DNA from: Fulvia fulva
Lineage: Eukaryota > Ascomycota > Dothideomycetes > Mycosphaerellales > Mycosphaerellaceae
Direction of reading: 5' to 3'
Length of the DNA stretch: 64,000 nt
Assembly (NCBI RefSeq): GCF_020509005.1
Contig: NC_063023.1
Coordinates: 310,001-374,000 of the forward strand
Shown: positions 46,714 through 56,428 of the stretch, piece by piece
Numbering within the stretch: position 1 is the stretch's first letter
Layout of the letters: every line of letters starts with the position of its first letter
The notes under the pieces: generated by a model
Told to the model about the DNA's origin: nothing
The model's input: only the letters and a program-made list of their open reading frames with translations
Databases searched by the model: none
Position numbers and translations under genes: made by a program

Positions 46714-47259
46714 CGGGGTGGGCTGGGCAGGAGAGTTTGGTGGTGCGCACAGGTCGGGTTCAATGTCTTATTTCGCCCGGGGCGCGGCTAGCATGGTCAA
46801 GTCCAGTGAATGTGCATGTGAAGTCGTGCTGGTGGTGCATCGGCGGTAAAGGGTAAACGGTGGCAGGAGCAATGACGTGTCGGCGATCATGACCTCTCAC
46901 CGGCCAGGCTAATAATGGATCTGCTGCCTGTGGAAGTGAATGAAGTTCAGGCTGACATGTTCGGAGATGGAGTTCGGAGAGACGGCCATGGCGGGTGGAG
47001 AGCTGAAGCCTGAAGGAAACCGACAGGGATCGCGTCTCGTTAGTCGAGTTCTAGAACTAATCTCGCGCTTGTTCGCGTCGACCTCCCCTTGGACATCAAC
47101 ATTGATTCTACCATCAACCGACATCAATATTTCATCAATATATCATCGGATTGCCATCCATCACGTATCATCACCGCACAGGTAACGAGTGCGTTTCATT
47201 GGGCACTTCTTCTCACACCTCATACCGTGCTTTCCGCCAACATTGCATGCTCAACCACC
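46714..47259. promoter_or_regulatory. Shared upstream region of two divergent genes
   Basis: The 546 bp between the start codons at 46,713 (minus) and 47,260 (plus) must hold both promoters. Part of it is open in the frame of the plus-strand gene (from 47,089), but the downstream ATG has the better context, so this is treated as 5' UTR and promoter. No TATA box stands out. Confidence 0.5.
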
Positions 47260-48099
47260 ATGCACGACAAGTACTCTTTCACCAACATCACGCTGGAGGA
47301 CTTCCACGTTATATTGGACAGCTATGCCGGCATCGTACCGTCAAAGCTCAGCGACCTCGACAAAGCCCGATATGACACTGTACCAACTGGACTGGAGACC
47401 ACCACGGATGATCCATCTACACTGACCAAAGCAGAAGTCGTTACGCTAGTCGACTGGAAGCTATCACACGCCACTTTCAGACCAACTTTGAAAGCTCTCG
47501 TGAACCAAAATGACGAAGACACCATTGCACAGGTCACTGCCACCGCCTTCGAAACATTCTCAAAGGATCCGAAGAGCAATGCCAAGCCGGCTCTGGCCGA
47601 ACTGACAAAGCTGAAAGGCATTGGCCCAGCGACCGCCAGCTTACTGTTGAGCGTCTACGATCCGGATCACGCACCCTTCTTCTCTGACGAACTCTTCCGC
47701 TGGGCATTCTGCGATGCCGGCAAAGGCAAAGGATGGGATCGACCTATCAAGTATACGCCGAAGGAGTACCTGGAGCTGTTTGGAAAGGTTCAGGAACTGC
47801 GACAGCGACTTGAAGTCAAAGCTGTCGAGGCAGAGAAGGTTGCGTATGTCCTAGGCAAGCGAGCTGCTGGCGTGAAGCTGTCCAAGGATGAGGCTCAAGC
47901 ATCGACAACGCAGAGCGACACGAAGCGGAAAGCTGCAAGTCATGATGAAAGAGCACTCAAGACCACCAAGCCCGCAAAGGAGAAGGCTGTCGCGCCCGCT
48001 GTCAAGAGGTCAAAGCTTGACACTGCTGATAATCAGCCAGCTACCACTACGAGGACCACGCGATCTTCCGCACGACTCAATGCAGATGAACAGAAATGA
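47260..48099 (+). CDS. Conserved-looking fungal protein with a helix-hairpin-helix-like motif
   Basis: The 279-aa protein starts at the ATG in ACCACCATGC, a good fungal context; the frame is open for 57 codons further up but that part has no conserved character. Residues 1-120 form a mixed helical region (NITLEDFHVILDSY, VDWKLSHATFRPTL). The segment LTKLKGIGPATASLLLS near residue 125 has the K-G-I-G-P-A pattern of a helix-hairpin-helix, the DNA-backbone-binding turn of base-excision glycosylases and related proteins. It is followed by FFSDELFRWAFC and a helical bundle. The last 70 residues are Lys/Ala-rich and basic, suited to nuclear or DNA association. No catalytic Lys/Asp of a glycosylase is evident. 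A DNA-binding role is inference; the enzyme class is unknown. Confidence 0.82.
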   Translation: MHDKYSFTNITLEDFHVILDSYAGIVPSKLSDLDKARYDTVPTGLETTTDDPSTLTKAEVVTLVDWKLSHATFRPTLKALVNQNDEDTIAQVTATAFETFSKDPKSNAKPALAELTKLKGIGPATASLLLSVYDPDHAPFFSDELFRWAFCDAGKGKGWDRPIKYTPKEYLELFGKVQELRQRLEVKAVEAEKVAYVLGKRAAGVKLSKDEAQASTTQSDTKRKAASHDERALKTTKPAKEKAVAPAVKRSKLDTADNQPATTTRTTRSSARLNADEQK

Positions 48100-48570
48100 A
48101 CGCTTCCTTGACGTGATATGCTGCGAGACACCCTGCTCCTTGTACCGGCGTTCGCACAATACTACGGACCATCTACGGCAAAAGCTATCTCGGTGCCAGA
48201 GCCAAATGCTGGCCCCATCCTACGGCAGACAAGATGCGAAGCAAATGGCCCATGTCCCCGGCTCCTGCGATGCAGCTCAAGGTTGCAATCACAGGTGTAC
48301 TGTTGGGTGCCGACGATGGGCCCGCTGCGCCTGCACTGCGCAGAACAGTTTGGCCTGTTGCGTTTCCAGGCGCTTTGCATACATGCCTTGCGCACCTGAC
48401 GCAACGGGTCCGTACATGTAGTGGACCTGCCTTCCTCCCACGATTCACTATGGTCGGTGGCACTCCATTGTGCTTCCTTTGTTCTGTGGCTTTCAAGCCA
48501 AGAATGCCATTGTGCTCGGCTCGTTGTTTATTATGACAATGCGCTTCACCGTGTTTGGTGTTGTAACGCC

Positions 48571-48578
48571 TATATAAA
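48571..48578 (+). promoter_or_regulatory. TATA box of the downstream F-box gene
   Basis: TATATAAA lies 157 bp upstream of the ATG at 48,735, in a region without other coding signal and in the right orientation and range for a fungal core promoter. Confidence 0.55.
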
Positions 48579-48734
48579 CGAAGATACCCCATCCAGGTCT
48601 TTCTCTGGCCCAGATTGACGCAAAGCACACCTGATCTCACCATCGGAATCACATCACATTTACTACCATCGTCAACCACCACCTGCGCCAAGAACGCACA
48701 CTCGAAACGCTCAATCATCCCACCAACAGGCACC

Positions 48735-49610
48735 ATGACTGCCAAGCCAAACACCAAGCTCGATGCGATGCCCGCAGAGATCCTCGGAAGGATCGCACAC
48801 TACCTCCCGAAGAGTGACGTGAAGGCTCTACGTCTCTCCAACAGAGCAATCCAGGAGGGTACATTCAACGCCTTCACCGATGAAAACTTCAAGGAGTTCG
48901 ACCGACCAATCACAATCCAGGACCTTCGCAACTCATCCGAGATCTTCGACTGTAGAAGCATAGCTAACAGCGTCAGAATCCTGAACCTCGAGTTCCGTAC
49001 TCCGAGAGAGGTTGACACACAAGAACTCTGTCGCCTCTCCACAGAGGTCCTCGCCAAGCTCCCCAACATCTGTGGCATCAAGCTCTCCGGAGGCCAATCA
49101 AAAGCTTACCACGACAAACCCAGTGTCGAGGACCAGATGGAAAACTTCTTGCACGCCCTCTCACAGCAGAACTACACCCTCACCTCGATCAAAATCCAAA
49201 CCACAACCCTGAATTCCTCATCCATCGCCAACCTCCTCAAACAACACCACAGCAGCCTCCAATCCCTCGACATCACCATGGTCATGACCTGCAACATCCC
49301 ATGGCGCGACCTCCTCCCAGCCCTTCGCGACGCACCACGTCTCACGGACGTGCACTTCAACCGCCTCCTCGACGCCCCGCGCTATAATCTGTACGTTTTC
49401 TGGAGCCAGCGTCGGGTTGTGCGTGCTGTTCGGAACCCTGATCGCAAGATCCAGGTCTTTAGTCGTGAGGATCCGAAGAAGTGTACGACCGTTGCCGCGG
49501 TTGAGTATTACATTACTGAGCGGGTGGATGCAAGGCTTGAGGGGAAGAAGGCTATTGCGCCGGGGATTGAGGCGCTGTGTGAGTATCGGCTTGTGGATAT
49601 TGATGGGTAG
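48735..49610 (+). CDS. F-box-like protein, first of three related genes
   Basis: The 291-aa product starts at the ATG in GGCACCATGAC; the frame is open for 40 codons further up. Residues about 9-45 form an F-box-like unit (LDAMPAEILGRIAHYLPKSD, then VKALRLSNRAI), which binds Skp1 in SCF ubiquitin ligases. The rest has the repeated Leu/Ile spacing of a short leucine-rich-repeat-like fold (SVRILNLEF, LTSIKIQTT, LQSLDITMV). The C-terminus (KKAIAPGIEALCEY) matches the C-termini of the genes at 50,359 and 51,942 (KEAVKAGIELML, REAVRAGIAVIL), so the three look like diverged paralogues. Substrate unknown. Confidence 0.82.
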   Translation: MTAKPNTKLDAMPAEILGRIAHYLPKSDVKALRLSNRAIQEGTFNAFTDENFKEFDRPITIQDLRNSSEIFDCRSIANSVRILNLEFRTPREVDTQELCRLSTEVLAKLPNICGIKLSGGQSKAYHDKPSVEDQMENFLHALSQQNYTLTSIKIQTTTLNSSSIANLLKQHHSSLQSLDITMVMTCNIPWRDLLPALRDAPRLTDVHFNRLLDAPRYNLYVFWSQRRVVRAVRNPDRKIQVFSREDPKKCTTVAAVEYYITERVDARLEGKKAIAPGIEALCEYRLVDIDG

Positions 49611-50358
49611 TCAGGTAGAGCTTGGGTTGACATTAGGGTAGGGAATGGGACGTTCTCGGGCGTGGGGACTCTGGGCGAGTAGCTAATGGACGGTCCTTGT
49701 ATACTATGGGATGGGTGTGTTTGTACACTATGGGCTAGGGTTGTGTTGCTTCGTAACTAGACTGCAATCTGATTTTATTGGCCGATGCTTCACCTTTTCT
49801 TCTGCGCATGTCACGGCGCTCTGCTCTAACGCTAATGTTCGAGCAGTGATGATACTACTTGACGTTGCTATAACAGTGCACCATAGACGTTTCGTTGCCT
49901 CTCCGGTACTGACCTTGTTGCACATGACGCTTCGCTCTGATCTTAACGTAGGACAGTGCTCGGGCACATTCGAACATTGATGTTGGTAGATTCTGTAATT
50001 CGGAGTGATATTGCAAAGATGCAGCTTACATGCAATATGATTGACGGCTACAGAGAGAAGACGAACGCATGAGGAGACATGGGCTTCATCAGTGAGAGCA
50101 AGTATGTAAAGTTGAGGACTAGTTCCAGTCTATTTGAAGAGCAAAACACATGCGGACCCGATAATGTACACCTAACGCCTGCGTAATCCATTCTGTGCGT
50201 AGCCAAAATCCATGTCCCAAAATGTCGAACTTCCTGTCTCCATGCCATGTCGGATCGCTCCAAGTGTGCGTATTAAAGGCCAATACTCAAACTCCCAGAC
50301 CCCTTTTCCAAAGCCGATCTGTGCCACCACATTCGCAACGAGCAGCGACCTCTCATGC
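49611..50358. other. Intergenic region between convergent F-box-family genes
   Basis: The 748 bp lies between the 3' ends of two convergent genes. It has normal composition and only short, unconvincing frames. It should contain both transcript ends. Confidence 0.6.
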
Positions 50359-51216
50359 TCAGTCCACCTTGACCCATCGGCTTCCCTCCAGCATCAGCTC
50401 AATGCCGGCTTTGACTGCTTCCTTACCCGTCATGGCCGCCTGGCTTCTTTCCACGACAACATACTCCAACCCTTTGGTCGCGGCGTTCCAGACGGAGTGA
50501 GTCTGGCGCTCCTTCCCCCAGAACATGCAGTACTTCGGGTTCGGGGAAGCGCGGAGGTTGGTGAAATGGGCCATAGAGAGGGAAGTACGTTGGAGGCTTG
50601 GCAGGATCATGCTCCAGGGACCGTTGCAGCACAGGACGTCGTCGAGGTCGACGAAGCAGAGGCTGTTCTTCTGAGCGTTGAAGAAGAAAGCCAGGACTTC
50701 ATGGTCGACACCAATGTCCACAGTCTCAGCAATCTTCTGGGAACCACGGATCTTGATGTCGCGTAGGTTCGGCATCTTGACGAAGATCTTCGTGAAAGTA
50801 TCGTAGTACTGCTCTCGCTCGTTGTCTGCAATCTTAGGAACGGTGAAGGTCACTGCCTCTACGCCCTTCGCCACGTCCTTGCAGTCGAGAAGACTGGACC
50901 ATCGCTTCAGAGCGTCGAGAGTGACACGATGTCCGAAGTCTTTGAGGATTCGCTCGGTGACGGACTTGAGGGCTGCGTTGTATAAGCGTGCAGATGGCGC
51001 TGGCTTACGAGCAGCCGGGGGAGGCTTGTCGAAAGTTTCGTCTGGCTCGTCGCTGTTCCTGATCGGTGTGATTGGGTTTGGAACTTTCATCTTGATGGAT
51101 GTCGAGACGTGCGTCAGACGACCAGTTGGCGCTGGCTTGCGTGGTGCTGGCGGTAATTGTGGGGTCTTGTTGTTCGTTGACAGGCTGCCCTTCTTGATGG
51201 GGGTGGTTGGTTCCAT
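50359..51216 (-). CDS. F-box-family paralogue without a recognisable F-box, Pro-rich N-terminus
   Basis: The 285-aa product aligns by eye with its neighbours from about residue 95 onward: VTLDALKRWSSLLDCKDVAKGVEAV corresponds in position to the region after the F-box of the 48,735 gene, and the end reads GKEAVKAGIELMLEG. The first 80 residues hold two copies of a Pro/Lys motif (PAPRKPAPTGRL at about 23-34 and PAARKPAPSARL at about 66-77) instead of an F-box. It may therefore be an F-box-less partner or a decoy, or the F-box may be too diverged to see. Start at ATG 51,216; no intron is needed. Confidence 0.75.
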   Translation of the reverse strand: MEPTTPIKKGSLSTNNKTPQLPPAPRKPAPTGRLTHVSTSIKMKVPNPITPIRNSDEPDETFDKPPPAARKPAPSARLYNAALKSVTERILKDFGHRVTLDALKRWSSLLDCKDVAKGVEAVTFTVPKIADNEREQYYDTFTKIFVKMPNLRDIKIRGSQKIAETVDIGVDHEVLAFFFNAQKNSLCFVDLDDVLCCNGPWSMILPSLQRTSLSMAHFTNLRASPNPKYCMFWGKERQTHSVWNAATKGLEYVVVERSQAAMTGKEAVKAGIELMLEGSRWVKVD

Positions 51217-51941
51217 CCTGAATATGCGATGGATGTCGGAGAGTTGTATCGGTGTTACTGACTTGATTTCCGGTGGCGGTATAAGTCAATATGTTGGTGC
51301 GAAGACTGGCGAAGCTGACAGACCTGGACAGACAGGAAGTCAAGAGAGGTCCAGGCTGCATCTCGATATAAGCAGACTGCCCAACACATAACACCTCCAA
51401 GTGTGTCTATACCATTCATCGTGATGTGAATATATTTCGTAAGGCAAATGAGCTGCTGAGTGAACAAAGGAGATTCGAACAAATGCATTGTAGTGTCTTG
51501 TATGTTCCAGCATAAGCATCGCGGGAGATATCCGTCAGCATCCAGCATCGTAGTACTCCTGTACAAAGATCACTGTCGCGGTAGGATCAGCCTCATGGAT
51601 GTAGATGAGATGACCGTCGAAGGACGACTCGTAACAGCGGGTGTTGCATGCCAGCAAGAGCGTTGAAGGTCGTCAATGTCACAGCATAGAGTCGAGCATG
51701 GCTAAAGACGTCCTGAGGGGGAAAGCTCGGTGGTATGGGAGACTTCAAGGCACGTTTCGTGAACGGGAGGTTGGGACATAACTGGGAGAGCGGGTGTAGA
51801 GAATACATGCGTACTTGACTGAGATGAGACATGTCTCAACTCAATAATGCTCAGGAGCAACTGCACAGCTGATCAGCAGTTGTCACATTTGTCAGACATA
51901 ACAATCGAGTTGCAGTTACGCAGGACCTGTTTGCAGCCTTC
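51217..51941. other. Intergenic region, no gene supported
   Basis: The 725 bp lies between two minus-strand genes. It holds the promoter of the 50,359 gene and the 3' end of the next one. Short open frames on both strands lack any family resemblance. Confidence 0.6.
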
Positions 51942-52832
51942 TCATCCCTCCGTCTGCTGCGTCATCCTGCCGCGGGCTCCCAATATCACTGCAATCCCTG
52001 CTCTGACCGCCTCTCTGCCACGCAGATGTGCACAAGTACCGAAGATATGATAAGTCTGTATCCTGTTCGACCCAGGCGCTCGAACGACTTCAACCAGTTT
52101 AACGGGAGGTATGCCGGCAGATTCCCGGCCCGTTACTGCTGAAAGATATGCTGGTACACTATGTCCGTTTTCTTCCAGGCGAAGGCTCTCAATGCGACTT
52201 TCGCTAATCGTCTGAAGGCATTTGTCCCAGGCAGTATGGTCTCCCATGGTGCATGTGTACTCGAAGTGTGGGAGACTTCCCTTGTGCACCTCGATGCAAG
52301 CTTGTATGGCTCCGATGTCGATTTTGCCGCCCCAGATGTTGAATTCTCTGAACGTCGGGAGCGAAGCGTCCTGTATTGCGCGGAGTATTGTGGAGGTGAA
52401 GTGGCGGCGCTGCTCAATACTTAAACCGCTGGGCCATCGGTCTAGACGAATACAAATGCTCTTCAAGCCAATTGACTTGTTGAGGAGTACTTGGAGCAGC
52501 CCAGCAACCTCGTCCTCGTTCTTGAAATCTTTGAGCCACCAAAGCTGAATCTTGCGTGCGTATTGGGTAAAGTCAACGTCTCCCTGTAACTGCAAGGCAT
52601 TGCGCAGATCTTGTGGTGTGGTACGGATGTTGAAGTTGCCGAATAGACGTACTGCGAATGGCTTTGGGATGATCGCCTTTACCAGACGATTGACCAGCCG
52701 TAAAGCTTTGAGCGTGCTGCCGTCAGCTTGTCCAGCAATGAGCTCGACAACCTCGTGTGGGAGATCCTCAAAGTGCCCTGAATCGACTGCAGAGTTAAAC
52801 GCGTTACTTTGTGGAATCGTTGTGTTCTGCAT
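51942..52832 (-). CDS. F-box-like protein, third of the related genes
   Basis: The 296-aa product is taken from ATG 52,832 (MQNTTIPQSN), 20 residues before the F-box-like segment FEDLPHEVVELIAGQADGST, then LKALRLVNRLVKA. The frame extends 88 codons further up, but that extension is Cys/His-rich and without similarity to the sister genes. The central region alternates Leu/Ile like degenerate LRRs (IQLWWLKDF, LKSICIRLD, IESLRLEEN). The C-terminal LRGREAVRAGIAVIL is shared with the paralogues. It is probably an SCF substrate adaptor; the target is unknown. Confidence 0.8.
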   Translation of the reverse strand: MQNTTIPQSNAFNSAVDSGHFEDLPHEVVELIAGQADGSTLKALRLVNRLVKAIIPKPFAVRLFGNFNIRTTPQDLRNALQLQGDVDFTQYARKIQLWWLKDFKNEDEVAGLLQVLLNKSIGLKSICIRLDRWPSGLSIEQRRHFTSTILRAIQDASLPTFREFNIWGGKIDIGAIQACIEVHKGSLPHFEYTCTMGDHTAWDKCLQTISESRIESLRLEENGHSVPAYLSAVTGRESAGIPPVKLVEVVRAPGSNRIQTYHIFGTCAHLRGREAVRAGIAVILGARGRMTQQTEG

Positions 52833-53174
52833 GCCTGGGAGCTGCGGATAAGTCTGGGACAAAACCAGCAGAAAAGCGCCACAGCACGGTAATATATGGC
52901 GAGTGTGATGTTTGTTCCAAGAGTAAGCAAGCAGAGCCATCTGGTTCGTGATCCTTCCAGGATTTGCCATTGCATGCACGAGCTTGTGGCGGATAAGAAC
53001 TTTCTGATATGTTGGGCAATTGCAGCGCAGCGTCAGAGAGGCTACACCGGATGGTAGCTCGTTCTGATGTCTTCGTAACATGCTGTCTGGAACCAAGCTG
53101 GATCACATCGATAGCAGGGCAAAGACCACGGTCGCGGGGATGTGTATGTTGGCTCAGCCATTTCCTGCCGTCCC

Positions 53175-53759
53175 TCAACCCACGGCTCCTGGGTCACCCC
53201 TCGGCACGATGGGGAAACCACCACCACTCCGCACCACCTGCTGCCGTCTCTTCGCCTGCTCCGCATCGCTCTTCTTCTGCAGCCTCATAGTATAGAACTG
53301 CTTATGCAGCTCGAATATCCTCGGTCCCTCAATCTTCGCCTTCTCGGGCTCCTTCTTCTTCTCCAACCCCTTCAGCTTCTCCTCCTGCTCTTTCTTCTCC
53401 ATTTCATCATCAACCTCTTCCTTCTTCGCCTCTTTCTCCGGCTTCTCGCCCGCCTTCTCGGCCTCTTTGTTCTTCCGACGCTCCAGCTTCTTCTTCATCT
53501 TCTCGTCGAATTCCTTTTTGAGAAGTTGGATTTCGGCTTCGATTTCGGCATCGCGTTTCTTCGTTTCGAGGTCGATGGCGTCTTTGGCGATGGCGAATTT
53601 GGAGTCTGTCAAGTGGCCGGGGCAGATGTAGAAGAAATCGGTGGCTCCGCTGTCGGGGGTTGCGAGGCAGCATGAGGTGGGTTTGTAGCAGATCCAGCAG
53701 GGTTTGGAGGAGATTTCGGCGACTTGGCGGCGCCAGTAGAGGTTGTTGTTGGTTGCCAT
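53175..53759 (-). CDS. VFA1: Vps4-associated protein 1 (Vfa1 family)
   Basis: The 194-aa product starts at ATG 53,759 (MATNNNLYWRRQ); an upstream in-frame Met at 53,861 would add 34 unrelated residues. The N-terminal zinc-binding-like unit has Cys 21 and 24 (KPCWICYKPT), then Cys 46 and His 49 (DFFYICPGHL), the hallmark of the Vfa1 family. Residues about 70-160 are an extended Lys/Glu coiled coil. The end has GPRIFELHKQFYTMRL and a Gly/Pro tail. Vfa1 binds the AAA-ATPase Vps4, which disassembles ESCRT-III at endosomes, and stimulates it (family knowledge). The gene is divergent from argininosuccinate lyase, with about 4.9 kb of accessory DNA between the start codons. Confidence 0.85.
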   Translation of the reverse strand: MATNNNLYWRRQVAEISSKPCWICYKPTSCCLATPDSGATDFFYICPGHLTDSKFAIAKDAIDLETKKRDAEIEAEIQLLKKEFDEKMKKKLERRKNKEAEKAGEKPEKEAKKEEVDDEMEKKEQEEKLKGLEKKKEPEKAKIEGPRIFELHKQFYTMRLQKKSDAEQAKRRQQVVRSGGGFPIVPRGDPGAVG

Positions 53760-54199
53760 GGTGGTGTCACATGTGAGAGCATTGACGGGATGATGTAGAG
53801 AATCGAAGCCGAGGATCTCGAGTAGTCGTCTATTTCGCGACAGGTGGAGGGCTCTGGGCACCGTGGATTATGCAGTTGCTGTGCTACGAAGCTGTTGTCG
53901 CAGGGTGTGAGTGAATGATGAAATGTCGAAGGGAGCGGCTGGCAGTGTTGCTGAGCCCAGCCAAGATCTAACCATATAGTCTACATCCAGCGCTAGTCTA
54001 TTCTTTTGGACATAAGGGTCGGGACGATTTGGACCCTGCTTCACCAAATTAGCTAGCAACTTGATCTTCATAGACCCAGTATCTCTTTTTGACCTCACCG
54101 TCGCCAACCTCACAATGAAGCCTTGATTTTTGCTGTATAGGCCATTCTGAGGTGTAGCTATCCAGCGCAGCAATCAGCGTATCCACTGCCCTCACCGTT
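53760..54199. other. Upstream region of VFA1 and left flank of the transposase pseudogene
   Basis: It holds the VFA1 promoter and, somewhere before 54,200, the left end of the transposon. I found no convincing terminal inverted repeat matching the right side (55,223-55,290). Confidence 0.5.
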
Positions 54200-55222
54200 A
54201 TGCCGGTCCTCACCACTCAGGACCGTGAGCTTATCCAATTCTTGCTCGACAGCGACTGGACCTCACCAGCAGTAGCCAAGCTGCTCCTCAACGATCGCCG
54301 AGGCTCACGCACTGCCATTTACGTGTGTGTCAAGAGATGGAGTAAGTCGGGCTCCGTGTGGCCTTCGAAGGGCGGACGGCCGTGCCTGATTGAGCCGCAT
54401 ATAAGGGACTGGTTGTTGGATTTGATAGCGATCAAGAGCACGTATTGGTGTGAAGAGCTTGCCTACTTCATCTTCCGCGAATAGGGTGTATTGGTCCATG
54501 AGAAGACAGTGGCGCGGGTGTTGGAAAATGAGGAGTTCTCGAGGAAGGCGATATCGCGTATTGCTGAGCAGCGTGATCCGGTCGTACGCGCCATGTTCGA
54601 AGGCCTGTTACACTGCTATTCAGAGCGTCAGTTGGTGTATGTGGATGAGACCTATTGCAGTGACAAGATAGGTTATCGCTGCCGTGGACGGTCACCTCGT
54701 GGTATGCCGGCCTACGACCCTCAGCACCTCCATCATAGCCAGGCCTTCAGCGTCCTTCCGGCCTATTCTGTCGACGGCTACCTACCACACCCTCTGATCA
54801 AACCCGGCAGCGTGAAGAAGGTGGACTTCATTGAGTGGTTAATGCTGTCGGTGCTGCCGTAGTGTCAGCCATTCCCTGCAGCGCGGTCTGTCATCGTAAT
54901 GGATAACTGCGCTACCCACGACCGTGTCGATATTAAAGAGCTGTGCGCCGCGCGTAGCGTGAGGGTACTGTTCTTGCCGCCGTACTCGCCGGACTATAAC
55001 CCTATTGAGAAGACCTTCCGGTTGCTAAAGAGATGGATAAGGATGAACGCTGAGTTGATGCCGGTGTATGGTGAAGAAGGGTGGCAGTCGAAGTTTGAGG
55101 TGTTCTTGAATGAGGCGTGTGAGCACTGGAGCCACGGCATCAATCACTCGAACCTCTTTCGTAGCTGTCATGTACCGAAGAATGGATATGAGGACAGCGC
55201 TATTGAACCACAACTGCTATGA
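54200..55222 (+). pseudogene. Tc1/mariner-class DD34E transposase, two in-frame TAG stops
   Basis: One frame of 341 codons from ATG 54,200 is interrupted by TAG at 54,482-54,484 and at 54,860-54,862, with full coding character on both sides and no frameshift. The N-terminal part is a helix-turn-helix region (SPAVAKLLLN, AIYVCVKRWSKSG). The catalytic triad is visible: D in LVYVDETYC, D in VIVMDNCATHD and E in DYNPIEKTF. The last two are 34 residues apart, which gives DD34E. Both stops are explained by CAG to TAG, a RIP-type change, while Trp codons survive. The length is normal for this class. No terminal repeats were found, so element ends are undefined. Confidence 0.85.
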
Positions 55223-55488
55223 AGGTCTATAGGGGCGGAAAATGTAGCTACGAGTCTACTCTATAACATAGGACAATGTGTATCTACCTCACTATCGTGG
55301 TGTTACTGCCTTCCTGCTGCGATGTTTCTGGTCCTAATGCTGCCAGACTGGGACGGATGTCGCCGTGCCAAGCTTATAAGCCCGCTACGGAAAGTCTCAA
55401 AACAGCTTGCATAGTGTTGCTATCTACAACGCGTGTTTTCATGTATTTCTTTTTCCCAATGTCCAAAGTAGCATCATTGGTAGAGTCT
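55223..55488. other. Region between the transposase pseudogene and the palindrome
   Basis: No gene is supported. It may include the right end of the transposon. Confidence 0.4.
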
Positions 55489-55669
55489 GCAAAAAGAATC
55501 GTGTCAGTCGGTGCAGTATTTATGTTGTTGTCGCAATTGGTGTAAAAAATCCTACTAGCCCGAGCTGCTGAGCTTCGCAGGCGAAGCTCAAAAGCTGGGC
55601 TGGCCGGGAACTTTACAGTCGACCTAACAACATCATAAACACTGCACCGATTGACGCGATTCTTTTTTG
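55489..55669. repeat. About 180-bp imperfect palindrome (foldback or MITE-like)
   Basis: The left arm (55,489-55,533) and right arm (55,620-55,669) are inverted copies over about 45-50 bp with a few differences, mainly transitions: GCAAAAAGAATCGTG pairs with CGCGATTCTTTTTTG, and GGTGCAGTATTTATG with CATAAACACTGCACC. The centre is a perfect 9-bp inverted repeat, GAGCTTCGC-AG-GCGAAGCTC (55,570-55,589), flanked by AGCCC/GGGCT. Arms and centre share one axis near 55,579, so the whole unit folds as one hairpin. No terminal duplication was established. Confidence 0.85.
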
Positions 55670-56428
55670 GTGATATACCGACAGGCCTGATTCGACAGTT
55701 AGGAAAGTATATATAACAAAGAAATGTGCGTGAGTGTGTGTTGTCAAGGGTGCAACATTAGGACTTTTCCCCGGCGCTAGTCTCGGCTGCTTCCGAGTAT
55801 CGGTCCGACTGCGATGCTGCGGCCAGCTGTGCTTCGAGTATGGCCCTCAAAAACCAGCTCTAGCTAGCAGCGACAGTGAGGTGCATCTACAACACCATTA
55901 AAAATATACTGCATACGCCGTCTATATATTTCGACAATGCTCAACAACCTCCTGCAAACCGCTTGTTCATATGTGTTGTGGTTGTGATATGCGAAGCCCA
56001 AAGTTTTTCGATATCGTCCTAAGCGCATACGGGACGCATTTCGTCCAGCAGGACCCGAGTTTCCGCGACTTTCACATAAAGAGGTCGCTGTCGTCCATAC
56101 AGTCACTTATCTCACCACTCTCTTTGCTAGCAATATATGTCGGCAGGTCCTTCATAACTTAACGGCGTACTCCAAGTTGTGGTATTGCTTCTACTAACAC
56201 ACTATTAGGCTCCTTCTTTATAAGCCGTAGAGTCCAGTATCTATCTCGTAGCTTCATACTAGCCTGTTAGATAGCCGCGCCCATATCAGCGTAGCGTAGC
56301 CGCAACTAGTTACAGAAGCTTGCAACTTGCGCTCTATCGTTAAGAATAGCCTTTAATGAGGGTGGTGTAGGTGAAGAGCGGTCCTATTACTAAACCGGTG
56401 GATACGGCGGTTGCTACTGATATAGCCA
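55670..56428 (-). pseudogene. Decayed downstream continuation of the Gln/Pro-rich gene
   Basis: The minus-strand frame of the gene at 56,429-58,402 continues past its third stop with plausible coding character and stops that are TAG or TAA at likely Gln codons. Segments readable between stops include SSPTPPSLKAILNDRAQVASF, RDRYWTLRLIKKEPNSVLVEA, DLPTYIASKESGE and SRKLGSCWTKCVPYALRT, down to about 55,980. The original gene was therefore longer. A competing 80-codon frame at 55,864-56,106 is out of phase. Confidence 0.4.

Noticed and set aside
53868..54173. 101-codon minus-strand frame upstream of VFA1
   Set aside because: No family character, and it lies in the promoter/transposon flank.
55864..56106. 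80-codon minus-strand frame
   Set aside because: Out of phase with the continuation of the Gln/Pro-rich gene, which reads better over the same bases.
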